From positions 17,653,274 through 17,717,273 of the forward strand of contig CM040444.1 of the NCBI GenBank assembly GCA_022749755.1: DNA of 64,000 bases, written 5' to 3'. The first letter of the stretch is position 1; every line of letters starts with the position of its first letter. The notes beneath the pieces were generated by a model, which worked only from the letters and a program-made list of their open reading frames with translations, did not search any database and was not told where the DNA came from. Positions 1 through 11,865 of the stretch are shown here, in pieces. Both the position numbers and the translations under genes were made by a program. The DNA comes from Azadirachta indica (lineage: Eukaryota; Streptophyta; Magnoliopsida; Sapindales; Meliaceae).

Positions 1-552
1 AGTGGAGAAATTTGTAAAATAAATTATGGAATGTGTGTTGAAAATGAGAGAAGGAAACTATTATAAATACCTCGTCCCTTTCACCATTTCATTCAATCCA
101 AAATCATCTTTTGAGAGTTTCTAAAAAGAGAGAAAAATTAGTTTTTTCTTTGTGTTGTATTCTTCACTTAAAGTTGTTTCTCCTATTTCGAGAGAGAGTG
201 TGAAATACTCTTATTCAGAGAGTTGTTCTTTTCTTATTATTAGAAAGATAGAGAGTCGTAATCCCCACTTTAAAATAGTGAAATACTCTTATATTTGCCT
301 GTGATTTTTACCCTAATTTGTTTAAGGGTTTTTTACATAAAATATTTGTATCGATTTATTTTACTATTTTATTTTACTATAGACGGTTATATCTCCTACT
401 TATTATTGTTATTTTGATGGACGGTTATACCTCATACTTATTTATTATTTTATGGTGATGGATGGTTATACCTCTTACATAACGTTTATTTTCATCGTTT
501 TCTCAATTTCATTGTAATTGCGTGTTTTGTTTCGACTCATAATCTCCTAACA
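1..552 (+). repeat. 5' LTR, partial
   Basis: The window starts inside this LTR. Its first base aligns with base 4849 of the 3' LTR, so about 205 bp are missing. It ends in the CA at 551-552, just before the primer-binding site. A TATA-like TATAAATA at 62-69 is also present in the other LTR and marks the likely element promoter. In the first 73 aligned bases I count nine differences from the 3' LTR, all transitions. Indels make this copy about 27 bp longer over the shared part. Confidence 0.93.
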
Positions 553-553
553 A

Positions 554-564
554 TGGTATCAGAG
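554..564 (+). other. Primer-binding site (initiator tRNA-Met type)
   Basis: TGGTATCAGAG lies one base after the LTR end. This is the usual plant copia primer-binding site, complementary to the 3' end of initiator methionyl-tRNA, where minus-strand DNA synthesis starts. Confidence 0.92.
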
Positions 565-666
565 TTATTGGTTGTACGGGTTACTGTTTATAGTTACTAT
601 TTACAAGCACTATTGACGGTGAATTAGTGAAATTCGGTATAAGTGAGAAGCAGATAATCATCAACA

Positions 667-3600
667 ATGGCAATAAAGTTCGAAATTGAGAAATTCAACG
701 GAAACAAATTTTCGTTGTGGAAAATGAAAATGAAGGCAATTTTAAGGAAGGACAAGTATCTAGCAATAATTGGTCGACACAGACAAGTGGAACGAAATGG
801 ACAGTGATGCAATTGCCGATCTATACTTAGAACTAGCTGATGGAGTATTAGCTAGTGTGGAGGAGATGAAGACGACAAAGGAGATATGGGATACTATAAC
901 AAAATTGTACGAGGCCAAGTCACTACACAACAAAATCTTCTTAAAGAGAAGACTTTACACTCTTTGAATGACAGAATCCACGTCGGTGACTGACCATATC
1001 AACATCTTGAAAACTCTATTTTCACAACTTACAACATTGGGGTACAAAATGGAGGAAAATAGACGTGCGGAGATTCCACTTCAAAGTCTACCCGACTCGT
1101 ATGGTCAACTCATTATCAACCTGATAACTAATATCTAAACAGACTCTCTAGTTTTCAATGATGTTGCAGTTACTGTCTTAGAAGAAGAAAGGAGGCGCAG
1201 AAACAAGGAAGATAGAATGTGAGTTCACAGCAAGCAGAAGTATTATCGATGACAAGAGGAAGATCAATTGAACGTAAGTCCAGTGGGAGCCAGAATCAAG
1301 GTAGATCAAAATCAAAAAGTAATAAGAATGTCAAGTGCTACAATTGTGGCAAGAAAGGGCATGTCAAAAAAGATTGTTAGAATAATAAGAAGAGTGAAGA
1401 TTCTGAGACATCAAAAGCTTAAGGTTGTGTTACAAGTACCTTAGATGATGGTGAAGTACTATACGTGAGACAACAATGATTGTTGAAGGCAGAAAATGAC
1501 TTGCTGATGTCTAGCTTGTAGACTCAGAAGCAACATGGCACATGACCTCTCGAAGAGAATGGTTTCACATATATGAACCTATCTCTGGAGGATCTGTATA
1601 CATGGGGGAGATGATCACGCCTTAGAGATTGCCAGTATTTGTACTATTAAGATAAAAAATGTACGATGGAACGACTTGTACTATTAAAGAGGTACGACAT
1701 GTTAAAGGCTTGAAGAAGAATCTATTGTTTTTAGGAAAATTAGATGATCTTGGATGCAAAACCCATATTGAGAATGAGGTTATGAAGATTGTTAGAGGAG
1801 CGCTTGTGGTTTTGAAGGCAGAAAAGATTACTACAAATTTATTCATGCTTAAGGGAGAAACACAACAGAAAGCTGATGGGTGTGTTACTTCAACTAGTAA
1901 AGAAGAACAATTGACAATGATGTGGCATCTTAAACTCGGCCACATTTCATAATAAGGTTTAAAGATTCTCTTCGACCGAAAGCTACTTCCAAGACTTAAA
2001 GCGGTAAAACTGCCATTTTGCGAGCATTGTGTTACAAGTAAGCAGCACAGGTTAAAGTTCAACAGATCTAATGCTGGGAGCAAATGCATTCTAAACTTGA
2101 TTCATTATGATATTTGGGAATCACTGGAAGTGTCTTTAGGAGGAGCAAAGTATCTTGTGACTTTTATTGATGATTACTTCAGGAGATGTTAAGTATATCC
2201 AATTAAGAAAAAGTCAGAAGCGTTTCCAGTGTTCAAAGACTTCAAAGCGCGAGTGGAACTTGAATTTGAGAAGAAGATCAAGTGTTTGAGAACAGACAAT
2301 GGAAGAGAGTATACAGACGGTGAGTTTCTTGCACTATGTAAGCAAGAAGGTATTGAAAGACAGTTTAGAGTACCATACACTTCGTAGCAAAATAGAGTAG
2401 CAGAGCGGATGAACAGAACTCTTGTAGAAAGGATGAGAGCTATGTTGAGGACTGCAGGACAACCTCATTCATTTTGGGCAGAAGCAGCAAAGACCGCTTG
2501 TTATGTGATAAATCGGTCACCATAAACAGCAATTGGGTTGAAGATGTTGATCGAGATGTGGACTGGTAGACCAGCTGATTACTCTCATCTACATTTATTT
2601 GGATGTCATGTGTATGTAATGTACAATGCCCAAGAAAGAATGAAGTTTGATTTGAAATCTAGAAAGTGTATATTCTTGGGGTATGCTGATGGTGTAAAGG
2701 GGTATCGCTTGTGAGATCCCACTGCCCGCAAAATCATAGTCAGCAGGGATGTTATCTTTGTAGAAGATCAACTACAAGAAAAAGATGGAGATGATAGCAC
2801 ATTGAAGGAAAGCTAAGAGACTGCAACATTACATGTGGAAAATGATAAAGCACAAGAAATTTCAGACTTTTCTGAAGCATCACCAGAGCACGAGGTATAA
2901 GAACTAGTTAGGTCCGAGGCTCCACAAGTTCGTCGGTTAACTCGCGAAAGGAAACCACCAACTTGGCACTCAGAATATGTTACAGAGAGCAATGTAGCAT
3001 ACTGTCTTTTAACAGAGGATGGGGAGCCCTCAATTTTTCATGAAGCTTCCAGTAGCTCAGATGCATTTTTGTGGATGGCAGCAATACAGGAAGAGATTGA
3101 AGCTCTGTATAAGAACAAGACATGGGAACTAGTACTATTACCACATGGAAGAAAAGCCATTAGTAACAAATGGGTTTACAAGATCAAGCGGGATAGCAAT
3201 GATTAAGTGGAACGGTATCGTGCACGATTAGTGGTGAAGGGATATGCTCAAAAGGAAGATATTGACTTTAACGAGATATTTTCACCAGTGGTTCGACTTA
3301 CAACGGTCAGAGTATCCTGGCTATGTGTGCTACATTTGATTTACATCTTGAACAGTTAGATGTCAAAACTGCATTTCTTCATGGGAAGCTTGAAGAAGAA
3401 ACCTATATGCTCCAGCCAGAAGGTTTTACTGAAACAGGCAAGGAGAACTTGGTTTGTAGGTTAAACAAATCTTTGTACGGTCTCAAACAGTTGCCAAGGT
3501 GTTAGTACAAGAGATTTGATTCCTTCATAATTAGTCTTGGGTACAACAGACTCAACTCAGACCATTGTACGTACTACAAGAGGCTTGATGGTGATAATGA

Positions 3601-4552
3601 TTTCATTATTTTGTTGTTGTACGTGGATGACATGTTGCTAGCAGGCCTCAACAAAGATTGAATCCAAGAATTAAAGACACAGTTGGCTAGGGAATTTGAA
3701 ATGAAGGACTTAGGATCAGCAAACAAGATTCTAGGGATGCAAATTCATCGAGATAGAAATAATAGGAAGATTTGGCTATCTCAAAAGAATTACTTGAGAA
3801 AAATCTTACGACGCTTCAACATGCAAGAAAGTAAGCTAATTTCTACCCCATTTCCTATTAATTTTAAATTATCCTCAAGTATGTGTCCCAGCAATGAAGT
3901 AGAGAGGAGAGAGATGTCTAGAGTACTGTATGCATCAACAGTGGGAAGTTTGATGTTCGTTATGATATACACAAGACCAGACATTACACAAGCAATGGGA
4001 GCAGTTAGTCGTTTTATGGTGAATCCTAGTAGAGAGCATTAGGAAACTGTGAAGAGGATTTTGAAATACATCAAAGGAACCTCAGATGCTGCATTATGTT
4101 ATGGTGGATTGGAATTCACTGTCAGGGGTTATGTAGACTCAGATTTTGCAGGAGATCTGGATAAAAGTAAATCTACTACAAGTTATGTGTTTACACTCGC
4201 AGGGGTAGTTGTAAGTTGGGTTTCAAAATTGCAGACTGTTGTGGCATTATCCACCATAGAAGCAGAATACATGGCGGCTACACAAGCTTGTAAGGAAGCT
4301 GTCTGGATTCAAAGATTATTAGAAGAGTTCGGGCACAAACAAGATAAGATCACTTTATTTTGTAATAGTCAGAGCGCCTTACACATTGCAAGGCATCCAG
4401 CATTTCATTCAAGGACAAAGCACATAGGGGTTCAATATCATTTTGTTCGAGAAGTAGTGGAAGATAGAAGTGTAGATATGCAAAAGATACACACCAACGA
4501 GAACCTGACAGATGTAATGACTAAGCCAATAAACACTAACAAGTTTATATAG
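667..4552 (+). pseudogene. Decayed gag-pol of a Ty1/copia element
   Basis: Gag starts at the ATG at 667 (MAIKFEIEKFNGNKF, the copia gag head). The CCHC zinc knuckle CYNCGKKGHVKKDC is at 1336-1377 and is followed at once by a stop. A protease-like DSEATWHMT block is near 1520. The pre-integrase block MWHLKLGHIS ends at 1952. Integrase remnants (CLRTDNGREY, VAERMNRTL) lie at about 2090-2620. Reverse transcriptase spans about 3090-3980 with [12 protein letters not shown] and the catalytic YVDDMLLA. RNase H runs 4049-4552 (YVDSDFAGD, TKHIGVQYHFVR). Stops include 965-967, 1378-1380, 2385-2387, 2712-2714, 3204-3206, 3503-3505, 3659-3661 and 4040-4042. The reading frame changes between 667 and 770 and again before 3323. 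Confidence 0.93.
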
Positions 4553-4630
4553 TGTAGATCCTCATACGGCCTAATAGAAACGTAAGCAAGCATGGAATTG
4601 ACAGGTAAGGAGGGATTACCAAAAGTGACT

Positions 4631-4643
4631 TTAAGTGGGAGAA
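4631..4643 (+). other. Polypurine tract
   Basis: The purine-rich stretch TTAAGTGGGAGAA lies directly before the TG that opens the 3' LTR. It is where plus-strand synthesis would start. Confidence 0.85.
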
Positions 4644-5373
4644 TGTGAAATTCTAAAGTTCACTTTTGGTGAATAGTGCCGTATAGATGAACAGTACTAT
4701 ATAGATGACCAATATCGTATCTATGAATAGTATTATACTGTATAAGAGCACCGAAATACATCGAAAGTGTAGCTACTCCTTTTTTATTTTCTTTACTAAT
4801 TAGGTTGGTATTAGGTGGAAAAAGTTTGAATTTAGGTAGTGGTTGGTAGGTGGAGAAATTTGTGGAGTAAATTGTGGAATGTGTATTGAAAATGGGAGAA
4901 GGAAACCACTATAAATACCTCACCCTTTCACCATTTCATTCATCTCAAAATCATCCTTTGAAAGTTTCTACAAAGAGAGAAAAATTAGTTTCTTTTTTGT
5001 GTTGTATTCTTCACTTAAAATTGTTTTTCCTATTTCCAGAGAGAGTGTGAAATACTCTTATTTAGAGAGTTGTTTTTTACTTATTATTAGAGAGAAAGAG
5101 AGTTGTAATCCCTACTTTAAAATAGTGCGATACTCCTATATTTGCTTGTGATTTTTATCTAATTTGTTTAAAAGTTTTTCACGAAAAATATTTGTGTCGA
5201 TTTATTTTATTATAAACGATTATACCTTCTATTTATTATTGTTATTTTGATAGACGATTATACCTCCTACTTATTTATTATTTTATGGTAATGGACAGTT
5301 ATACCTTTATTTTCATTATTTTCTCAATTTCATTGTAATTGCATATTTTGCTTTGACTCCTAATTTCCTAACA
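4644..5373 (+). repeat. 3' LTR, complete
   Basis: This 730-bp LTR opens with TG at 4644 right after the polypurine tract and closes with CA at 5372-5373, in the same context as the 5' LTR end (CTAACA). TATAAATA at 4910-4917 corresponds to 62-69 in the 5' copy. The two copies have diverged clearly, which indicates an old insertion. Confidence 0.93.
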
Positions 5374-6014
5374 GATTCAATTAGTATAATATCTCAATAA
5401 TACAAGAGATTTTAAGTTTACATCATATTCACATTGAGATTAAAAGAAATTTAATTAATATTTCTGTTCTATTTTTGAAAATAGATTTAGAATATATTCA
5501 AAATTAAAAAATCAAATTAAAATATTAAATTTATAAACGGAAGAAACAGCATTAAACTTCTAACAGGAACTTCGGAACAATTTCCAATCGACGGAAAGAA
5601 GCAAAGCTATGAAATATCAAAACGAATCTGAATGACACTCGTTTAAAAGATGTGGATATCATTAACAAATGTTTATCTCTGAGGTTATGGTTTGAAAATT
5701 ACAGCAAAGATGCACCATATATATATATATATATATATTCCAACAATAGAAAACTTGCTCCAATGAAAATACCTACCTTTTATAATAAAAGCCGAAAACA
5801 TTTTCTAGATTGTCAGAAACAGTATGTCTGAATCTCACAAGGCAATATGATCAATAAACAAGCACGCAGACCAAACCCCAATTCTTCCCTTCACGGATAT
5901 TCAGCTTCAAAATCTGTATTTTCTCAGGCGTTGTGTTACCAGAAGCCAGCTTTTCATGCATAAAACCACCAAATATAATTCTTCCATCTTCTTAGAGAAT
6001 CTATATAACAACTG
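5374..6014. other. Spacer: copia end to SLY1 stop, with an (AT)n tract
   Basis: No coding signal. It contains an (AT)n microsatellite at about 5717-5738 and probably the 3' UTR of the minus-strand SLY1 gene. The TE boundary at 5373 is sharp. Confidence 0.6.
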
Positions 6015-8105
6015 TTAATGGGTTGAAGGAGAACCTGGATTGCCTAATCCCATCTTCTGACCCAAAGATGAGAGCTGCTCAATGAACTCAACTCCTGTGA
6101 GAATCTCAGTTGTTCCATAGATGACATGCTTGACAGGCTGCTGACGCTTTGCTAGCTCTTGCAAGCTTCCATATTCCATGTAGTTACCGCCACCAATCAT
6201 GAAAACGATAGCTTCTTTAAACGGTCCCTTCAGATGGCTGCTACCAGAGCTCGACTTTGGAGCACGAGGATCAAACACAAGGTATGAGTCAATCTCGGGA
6301 TTTGGTTTCCCCTCTACTAATGCTTCCACCATCCTAGTCAATGCCAACTGCCTGTCGCTAGACAGTAAATTTTTCACACCAGCAGTCACAGCACTGATTG
6401 ACTGCCCATATAGTTTCTCGGCCCAATCAACAATGTTATTTCTACTTGCAGAATTTGCGGATGCCAATGACACGTTTAATGACTTGATCTTCTTCACATA
6501 TTGAAACGCGCTAGTATCAACCTCAGACTCTTTCAGTGCAGCTTCCACTGACTCTACTTCTGGCTGATTGATGGTTTCTGAAGAAATCAAATACATAATT
6601 GCAAACCGCAATTTGTCCATCTTACTTCCTTTCCCTTTAAGCACACCCATCAGTTCACTTCGATCAATTACTCCTCTGACCATCATGTCATTTTCCTTTT
6701 TCGCATAGGAATCAAGAGCTCTCTCCTTTATCTCACCCAACAACACAGTCGCAATGTTTGTGTGCTTATCAATCACCTGCTTCCTCTCTGTCAATTCAGG
6801 GAGTGAGTTCACTGCATTCATCAGATGCTTTGTGTTTCCAATTAAGTCAGTCCCATCGAACTCAGCCCCAGCATTCCCCCCGGTTCTTTTATTCACTTCA
6901 TCAACATCCTTCTTATACTTATTCAGTTGAGTCTCAATCTCCACAGCAACTTCAGGAAATTCCAACCACCCATTTGCCACCCAAAAAGGGTCTGTACTAT
7001 CCAACTCATATGACTTCATACCTCCCTTCTCCCCCTGCACGCTCAACCTATTAAGCTTCAATCCAAGCACATCATGAACAAGTGGTCGATACCTAAAATC
7101 ATGCTGTATCCCTACTGAAAGCTCAAAGTTCCTATCAAAAATACACAATATTGGACGCTGAAATGAGGTCACAAAATTCCCACCTTCTGAAAACAAATTG
7201 TTCTTAGACAATAAATGATCCCGCAGCTTCTGATCCAAGGCTGAGGCAACCATCTCTGCTGGCCCACCACGTGCACACCTTATAACAGGCACCACCCCAA
7301 GAGTAGCCAAAACACAAAACAACCCGCTTACAATCCTCTCAATAATCTCCTCAATCTCTCTGTCCCCCGCTTTTGGATCGTTCAACTGAACATAACAATT
7401 TTTTTGTGCCAATGAAAACAAATTCTCCTCCAAAGTCACAAACTCCAAATACTGATCATGGACCTTTGAAATCCTCTGAATCGAATCAGAATTCAGTGTC
7501 CCGGATGCCAAATCCTCAAGCAGTGCTCGTGGTATCGAGGATGAAAAGTTGAGGTGAAAACTATCATACAGCGAAGCAGAAGCATCAGCAATAATTCTTT
7601 GTATATTTTGCTGGTTCGCTTGAACAAAGTACACAGCAGGTACATCGTGAACTGGTTTACGATCCTTGTCAATGAGGAAATAAAGAGTAACCCCATGTTT
7701 TCGGAGATCCTTAACATGGATCAGTGGTGATAAAATATTTTGACAAAATCTATCATAGATCAAGATCTTATAAACCTCTTCATTTGCTGTCCCGGTTGCA
7801 TTCACGGGTTGGTTCAGATTCAACATCCGGGCAATGCATTCTGTACTCAAAATTACCAATTCACAGATCAGATTCTATAACCCAATACACAAAACATAAC
7901 ATACCGAACTCAATACGTACAAATTGAATCAGAAAACTAATACAAACAAAACATAGAGAAACTTCAAATGCCTGCATAAAATTTAAATATAGAAAAAGGG
8001 TTTTCGCTAAACTACGTCAATTTCACCTTAAGTTTGTTAATTGAAAGAGAGATCTGTACGAAAAGAAAGATTACCGGTTTGCTTTTGGCGAAGATTGAGA
8101 GCCAT
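6015..8105 (-). CDS. SLY1: SLY1, Sec1/Munc18-family ER-Golgi trafficking protein
   Basis: Two exons: 8075-8105 (MALNLRQKQT) and 6015-7840, joined by GT-AG with a continuous frame; 618 residues. Known role of the family: SM proteins bind syntaxin-type SNAREs and license SNARE-complex assembly; Sly1 serves ER-Golgi fusion. The head ECIARMLNLNQPVN, the block VYKILIYDRFCQNILSPL, and the tail GPFKEAIVFMIGGGNYMEYG match my memory of Arabidopsis SLY1 (about 627 residues) nearly throughout. The apparent longer open frame up to 7859 lacks an ATG and is intron sequence; the tiny first exon supplies the real start. It diverges from the phosphatase gene with about 750 bp between start codons. No breaks seen. 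Confidence 0.95.
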
Positions 8106-8854
8106 AGCCGCCGGAAATCCGAGTCCTCCGATGCCGAAACTTTCTCAAACTTTGTTGTCTGCAGATTCCTCTTACTGTTTAAAGCTCTGCAAAAATTGAA
8201 GGCTGTGAGAGTGAAAAATAAAACGAGCTGAAGAAGGACACAAACTGGGAAAACGAAGATTTAAAAAAAAAAAAAAAAATGGGGGAAACATGAATTTAAG
8301 GTTTTATCTTGCAGTGAGTATTTCCTGCGTTTATTTACGGCGACAACGGACACGTCATCAATTGAATTACACGTCAGATCTATGCAAGTGAACCAATGAA
8401 AAATTTTTCTTTTTATAAAATATATATATATATATGTATTTACACGTTTGACTTGTCTAAAATGATAACAGAATTCTTTTACAAATATAGAGAATTTGCT
8501 TCGTTAGATTTTTTACAAAATAACATATGAATTATGATTTTCTTAAATTTAACATTTTAGTCCCCGACGTAACAGTAGGTTCTGGAGAGCATCTGAGCAT
8601 ATAAAAAAGGGGCAGGAGTAATTTGTTAAAATTGGGAAAACTATATCCTCGTTTGTTATTTTTTGGATAAACACGTTGTCATCCCATTATTTTATTATCC
8701 AAACGCAATCTTAAAACTATCTGCTGCTCCCCCTTCTTTTATAGTGGACGATCAGGGAGCGCAGAAGTAGAAGCGCTACTTCTAAGTTCACGCAGTAAAC
8801 AACAAAATTCGCATAGCTTCGAGAGAACAAACAACAACGACAGACAAAGACAAG
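8106..8854. promoter_or_regulatory. Divergent promoter region between SLY1 and the histidine phosphatase
   Basis: These 749 bp separate two start codons pointing away from each other, so both promoters and 5' UTRs must lie here. A poly(A) run is at about 8263-8279 and an (AT)n tract at about 8426-8440. I see no clear TATA box that can be assigned with confidence. Confidence 0.6.
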
Positions 8855-11029
8855 ATGTCTATGCGCAACAAATACTGGATTCTGAGACATGGAAAAAGCA
8901 TTCCAAACGAGAAAGGAATTATAGTTTCTTCAATGGTCTGTCTCTTCACTTTTTTTTTTTTTTTTTTTTAAATTTTCATGTGTTGATACTAATAATTTCA
9001 ACTAGTTTATTTCTTTGAATTATAGGAGAAAATGAAGGACAGATCAGTTTAGTTTGATTTTAGTTGGGTTTGTCTGTTTTTGATCTGTTGATACATTATC
9101 ACAGAATTCATTTAATTTTATTTTATGTTATTGATGTACGTATGTATGTAGCTCATGTTTAAAATTATGTTAATGGTGATGAATGAATGAACCATAATTA
9201 GGAAAATGGAACGCGCTGCGAGTATCAACTAGCAGAAGAAGGTGTCGAACAAGCTCGGTTGGCCGGAGAATTATTCCTGAAGGTATGTATATGCATCTCA
9301 TACATCTCATGCTATCATTCATTTTGTCTTTCCAAGATGAAATTTTTGGAACAAAGTTGTTTGCTTGCTTTTAGGGGAATTGGTGTTTAGACTGTTAGAA
9401 GATTCTGGCAATGATCCCTAATAGCTTGAGGGGGTAATGAGCTTCTTATTCACTGTAATTTTTGTGAGTTACAGGTGTTTTGATAGAATGTAGGAACTTC
9501 GAAGAGGAAAATCAAGAAGAAACAGATTTTAATTGTCTTTCAATTGTTTTTGCTTCACTGGATTCATGCTGTCAGTTGTCAATCCTCTTCTTTTATTCAC
9601 ATACTGGACTTTTATGGCCAATGTAAGTGGAAAACATACCACTTTATTGCGTGTGCAGGAACTGAATGAAAAAAACATACCACTAGAAAAGGTTCGCATA
9701 TGCTACTCTCCATTTTCAAGAACACGCCACACTGCTGAGGTTGTTGCATCTGTTTTGAATATCCCATTTGAAGGTCCTCAATGTAAGGTAAGCTGCTTTA
9801 CCATTACAAAGATCCATCTTAATGAGGTTTTTAGATAGTTTTTGCATTGAAATGTGCAGAATGATAGACAAAATTATAGGTGTTCAATGATGAGTAGAAT
9901 GATAGACAAAACATAGATGCGTACAGAAAATCTCTCAACTTATGCACGCTGACCTGGAAACAGATAAGGATAAATGCTTTGGGACCAAAAAGTGTTAATT
10001 TGGCTTGCCAAATATAATGAAACATTTTTTTTGTCATTGCGTGTTCCCTTGCACTGATCATGAAGTGAATAATGCTGGACAGATGATAGAAGATCTTCGG
10101 GAACGTTTCTTTGGTCCTTCATTTGAACTTATGTCAGATGATAAGGTAAGTGTTCTGTTAAAGGAATCTAAATTTTATTTGCCTGTAAGAATGTAACATA
10201 GGAAGAACACTTCTCCATAATTAATCTGCAGGTTGAGTCGGTAAGTTCTTATATCTACAGAAACTGCCCCATTTTATCTGAACCTGTGCAGAAGTTTGTG
10301 TTATTTTTTCCCACTACTGCATTAGTATTCAAGGATTTCTTGTTTCCTACTTATCTTCTGTGAACAGTATCGTGAGATATGGGCGCTAGACGAGAAAGAT
10401 CCATTCATGTGTCCGGTAGGGGGAGAAAGTGCTAAGCAGGTTTCTTCCAGACTTGCAAATGCTTTGTTGACAATGGAATCAGAATTTCAAGGGTAACAAT
10501 ACTCATCTCTGTTGGATATCAGGGAAAACGAAACGGGAAAAGATTTTTTAATTCACAAACATTAGTGAGTCATTGATTCAGTCCATTGTTTTTTAGATTG
10601 GAATAATACTTCAAAAATGGGTTCCTGGATTAGAATGCTTAAAGTCTTCAAAAACGAAAAATAGCTATAAGTCTTGTAATTAAAATGCTTGGCATTATGT
10701 GTTACCTGAATAATTTGTTTAATAGTTTATCAATCATAATGGTGTACATTGCTTAACAAACTTTACCGGTTTCATCTTCTGAGTAGCTTAAAATAATTAT
10801 TGCTTAATTTTTAATGTTTACTTGTTTGTGTTGTAGATGCTCGATTTTGGTTGTCAGCCATGGTGATCCCCTACAAATCTTTCAGACAATACTTAATACA
10901 ACTGAGTATATAGCAGCATCTTTCGCTAATACCTTTGCAGCAGAGGTTCACACTGAGATACCCAACATCTTGTCACGGCATCGGCAATTTGCATTGCTCA
11001 CTGGAGAACTTCGGGCTCTTGCACAATAG
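8855..11029 (+). CDS. Histidine phosphatase superfamily (phosphoglycerate-mutase-like) protein
   Basis: Six exons (8855-8935, 9202-9282, 9659-9787, 10083-10145, 10368-10492, 10837-11029) give 223 residues with all phases consistent. The catalytic RHG is at residues 11-13 (YWILRHGKS), so His12 is the expected phospho-acceptor. The second conserved histidine is His168 in VVSHGDP. CYSPFSRTRHTAEVV is the usual middle block of the family. The small size and sequence match plant phosphoglycerate-mutase-family proteins of unproven substrate, not cofactor-dependent glycolytic mutase. Substrate and location cannot be read from the sequence. The tail ALLTGELRALAQ has no obvious targeting signal. Confidence 0.9.
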
Positions 11030-11865
11030 TTTGCTGATCCTGCCTAGAGATTAAAAATAGAGACCAGGACATTACTGAGATGAAGTCGTTGGAAATTCTT
11101 TATGGTAATTTCTGATTAGATGAAGTTATTGGCACTGCAATGGCTTTGGAATAAAGTACCACTCATTCCAAGATTCTGCTTTTCATTTTCTTTTTCCAAT
11201 TTCATGGGCAGTAATAAAGAGATCTAACCATAGGCTGATATCATTCTGCCCAATTCCAAAGTGCTCGAAAAAGTTGATGAATGAATACTTAGGCGAATGA
11301 GCTCCAAGTTTTCTTTTTGGCAGTCATTACAGGAATTTGGTATGATTTTTTGCAAGAAAACCTAAATCGAGGATGCCTGTACTGTCAATTTACAAGAAAA
11401 TTGGAGACATTTTTGCATCATTCTAAACCGGTTTGCAACAATACAATGCATTGCCAAGACAGCTTATAGGTACATTTTACTTGACGAACATCTGCTGAAC
11501 ACAAGAACGAAAATTTCTCAATCATCCTTAATCCAGTGGCATTCACAATAATCCAAGCCTTAACAAAACTCTATACAACATATTGAACCACCTCCTGCGT
11601 CAACCATACACCTATTTGCACAGACCTCAGGATTTGACAAGATACGATTCACATAGTAGAAGCCCTGAAGCTATATGTTCAGCCTCTTGCTGCAGCAGTA
11701 AATGGGCCTGGTATAGATCAAGCAAGAGCCAGAAAGCAGAGAAAAATTGCACTCTTCTGACCAAATGCTGATGAATAACAGTTCACTCTTCATGCCAGAA
11801 CCATCCTTGTTGACTATTGAAACTATTTTTTTTTTGGTTTGAATTGGTACAATAGCTTATCTTAA
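11030..11865. other. Convergent 3' spacer between phosphatase and LAZ1-like genes
   Basis: The two genes end toward each other here. The stretch probably holds both 3' UTRs. I see no open frame with family resemblance and no repeat. Confidence 0.55.

Larger units (their letters stand above)
1..5373 (+). mobile_element. Ty1/copia LTR retrotransposon, 5'-truncated by the window edge, decayed
   Basis: Two related LTRs flank a primer-binding site, gag, protease, integrase, reverse transcriptase and RNase H remnants and a polypurine tract, all in + orientation. Integrase before reverse transcriptase makes it copia type. The residue blocks (zinc knuckle, [27 protein letters not shown]) look closest to the Tnt1/Tork group, from memory. 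The internal part is about 4.1 kb, usual for copia. Many stops and at least two frame changes show it cannot encode its proteins. The 5' target-site duplication lies outside the window, so the insertion-site repeat cannot be tested. Confidence 0.95.

Noticed and set aside
1622..2089. 155-codon minus-strand frame in the retrotransposon
   Set aside because: It is a shadow of the integrase region on the + strand.
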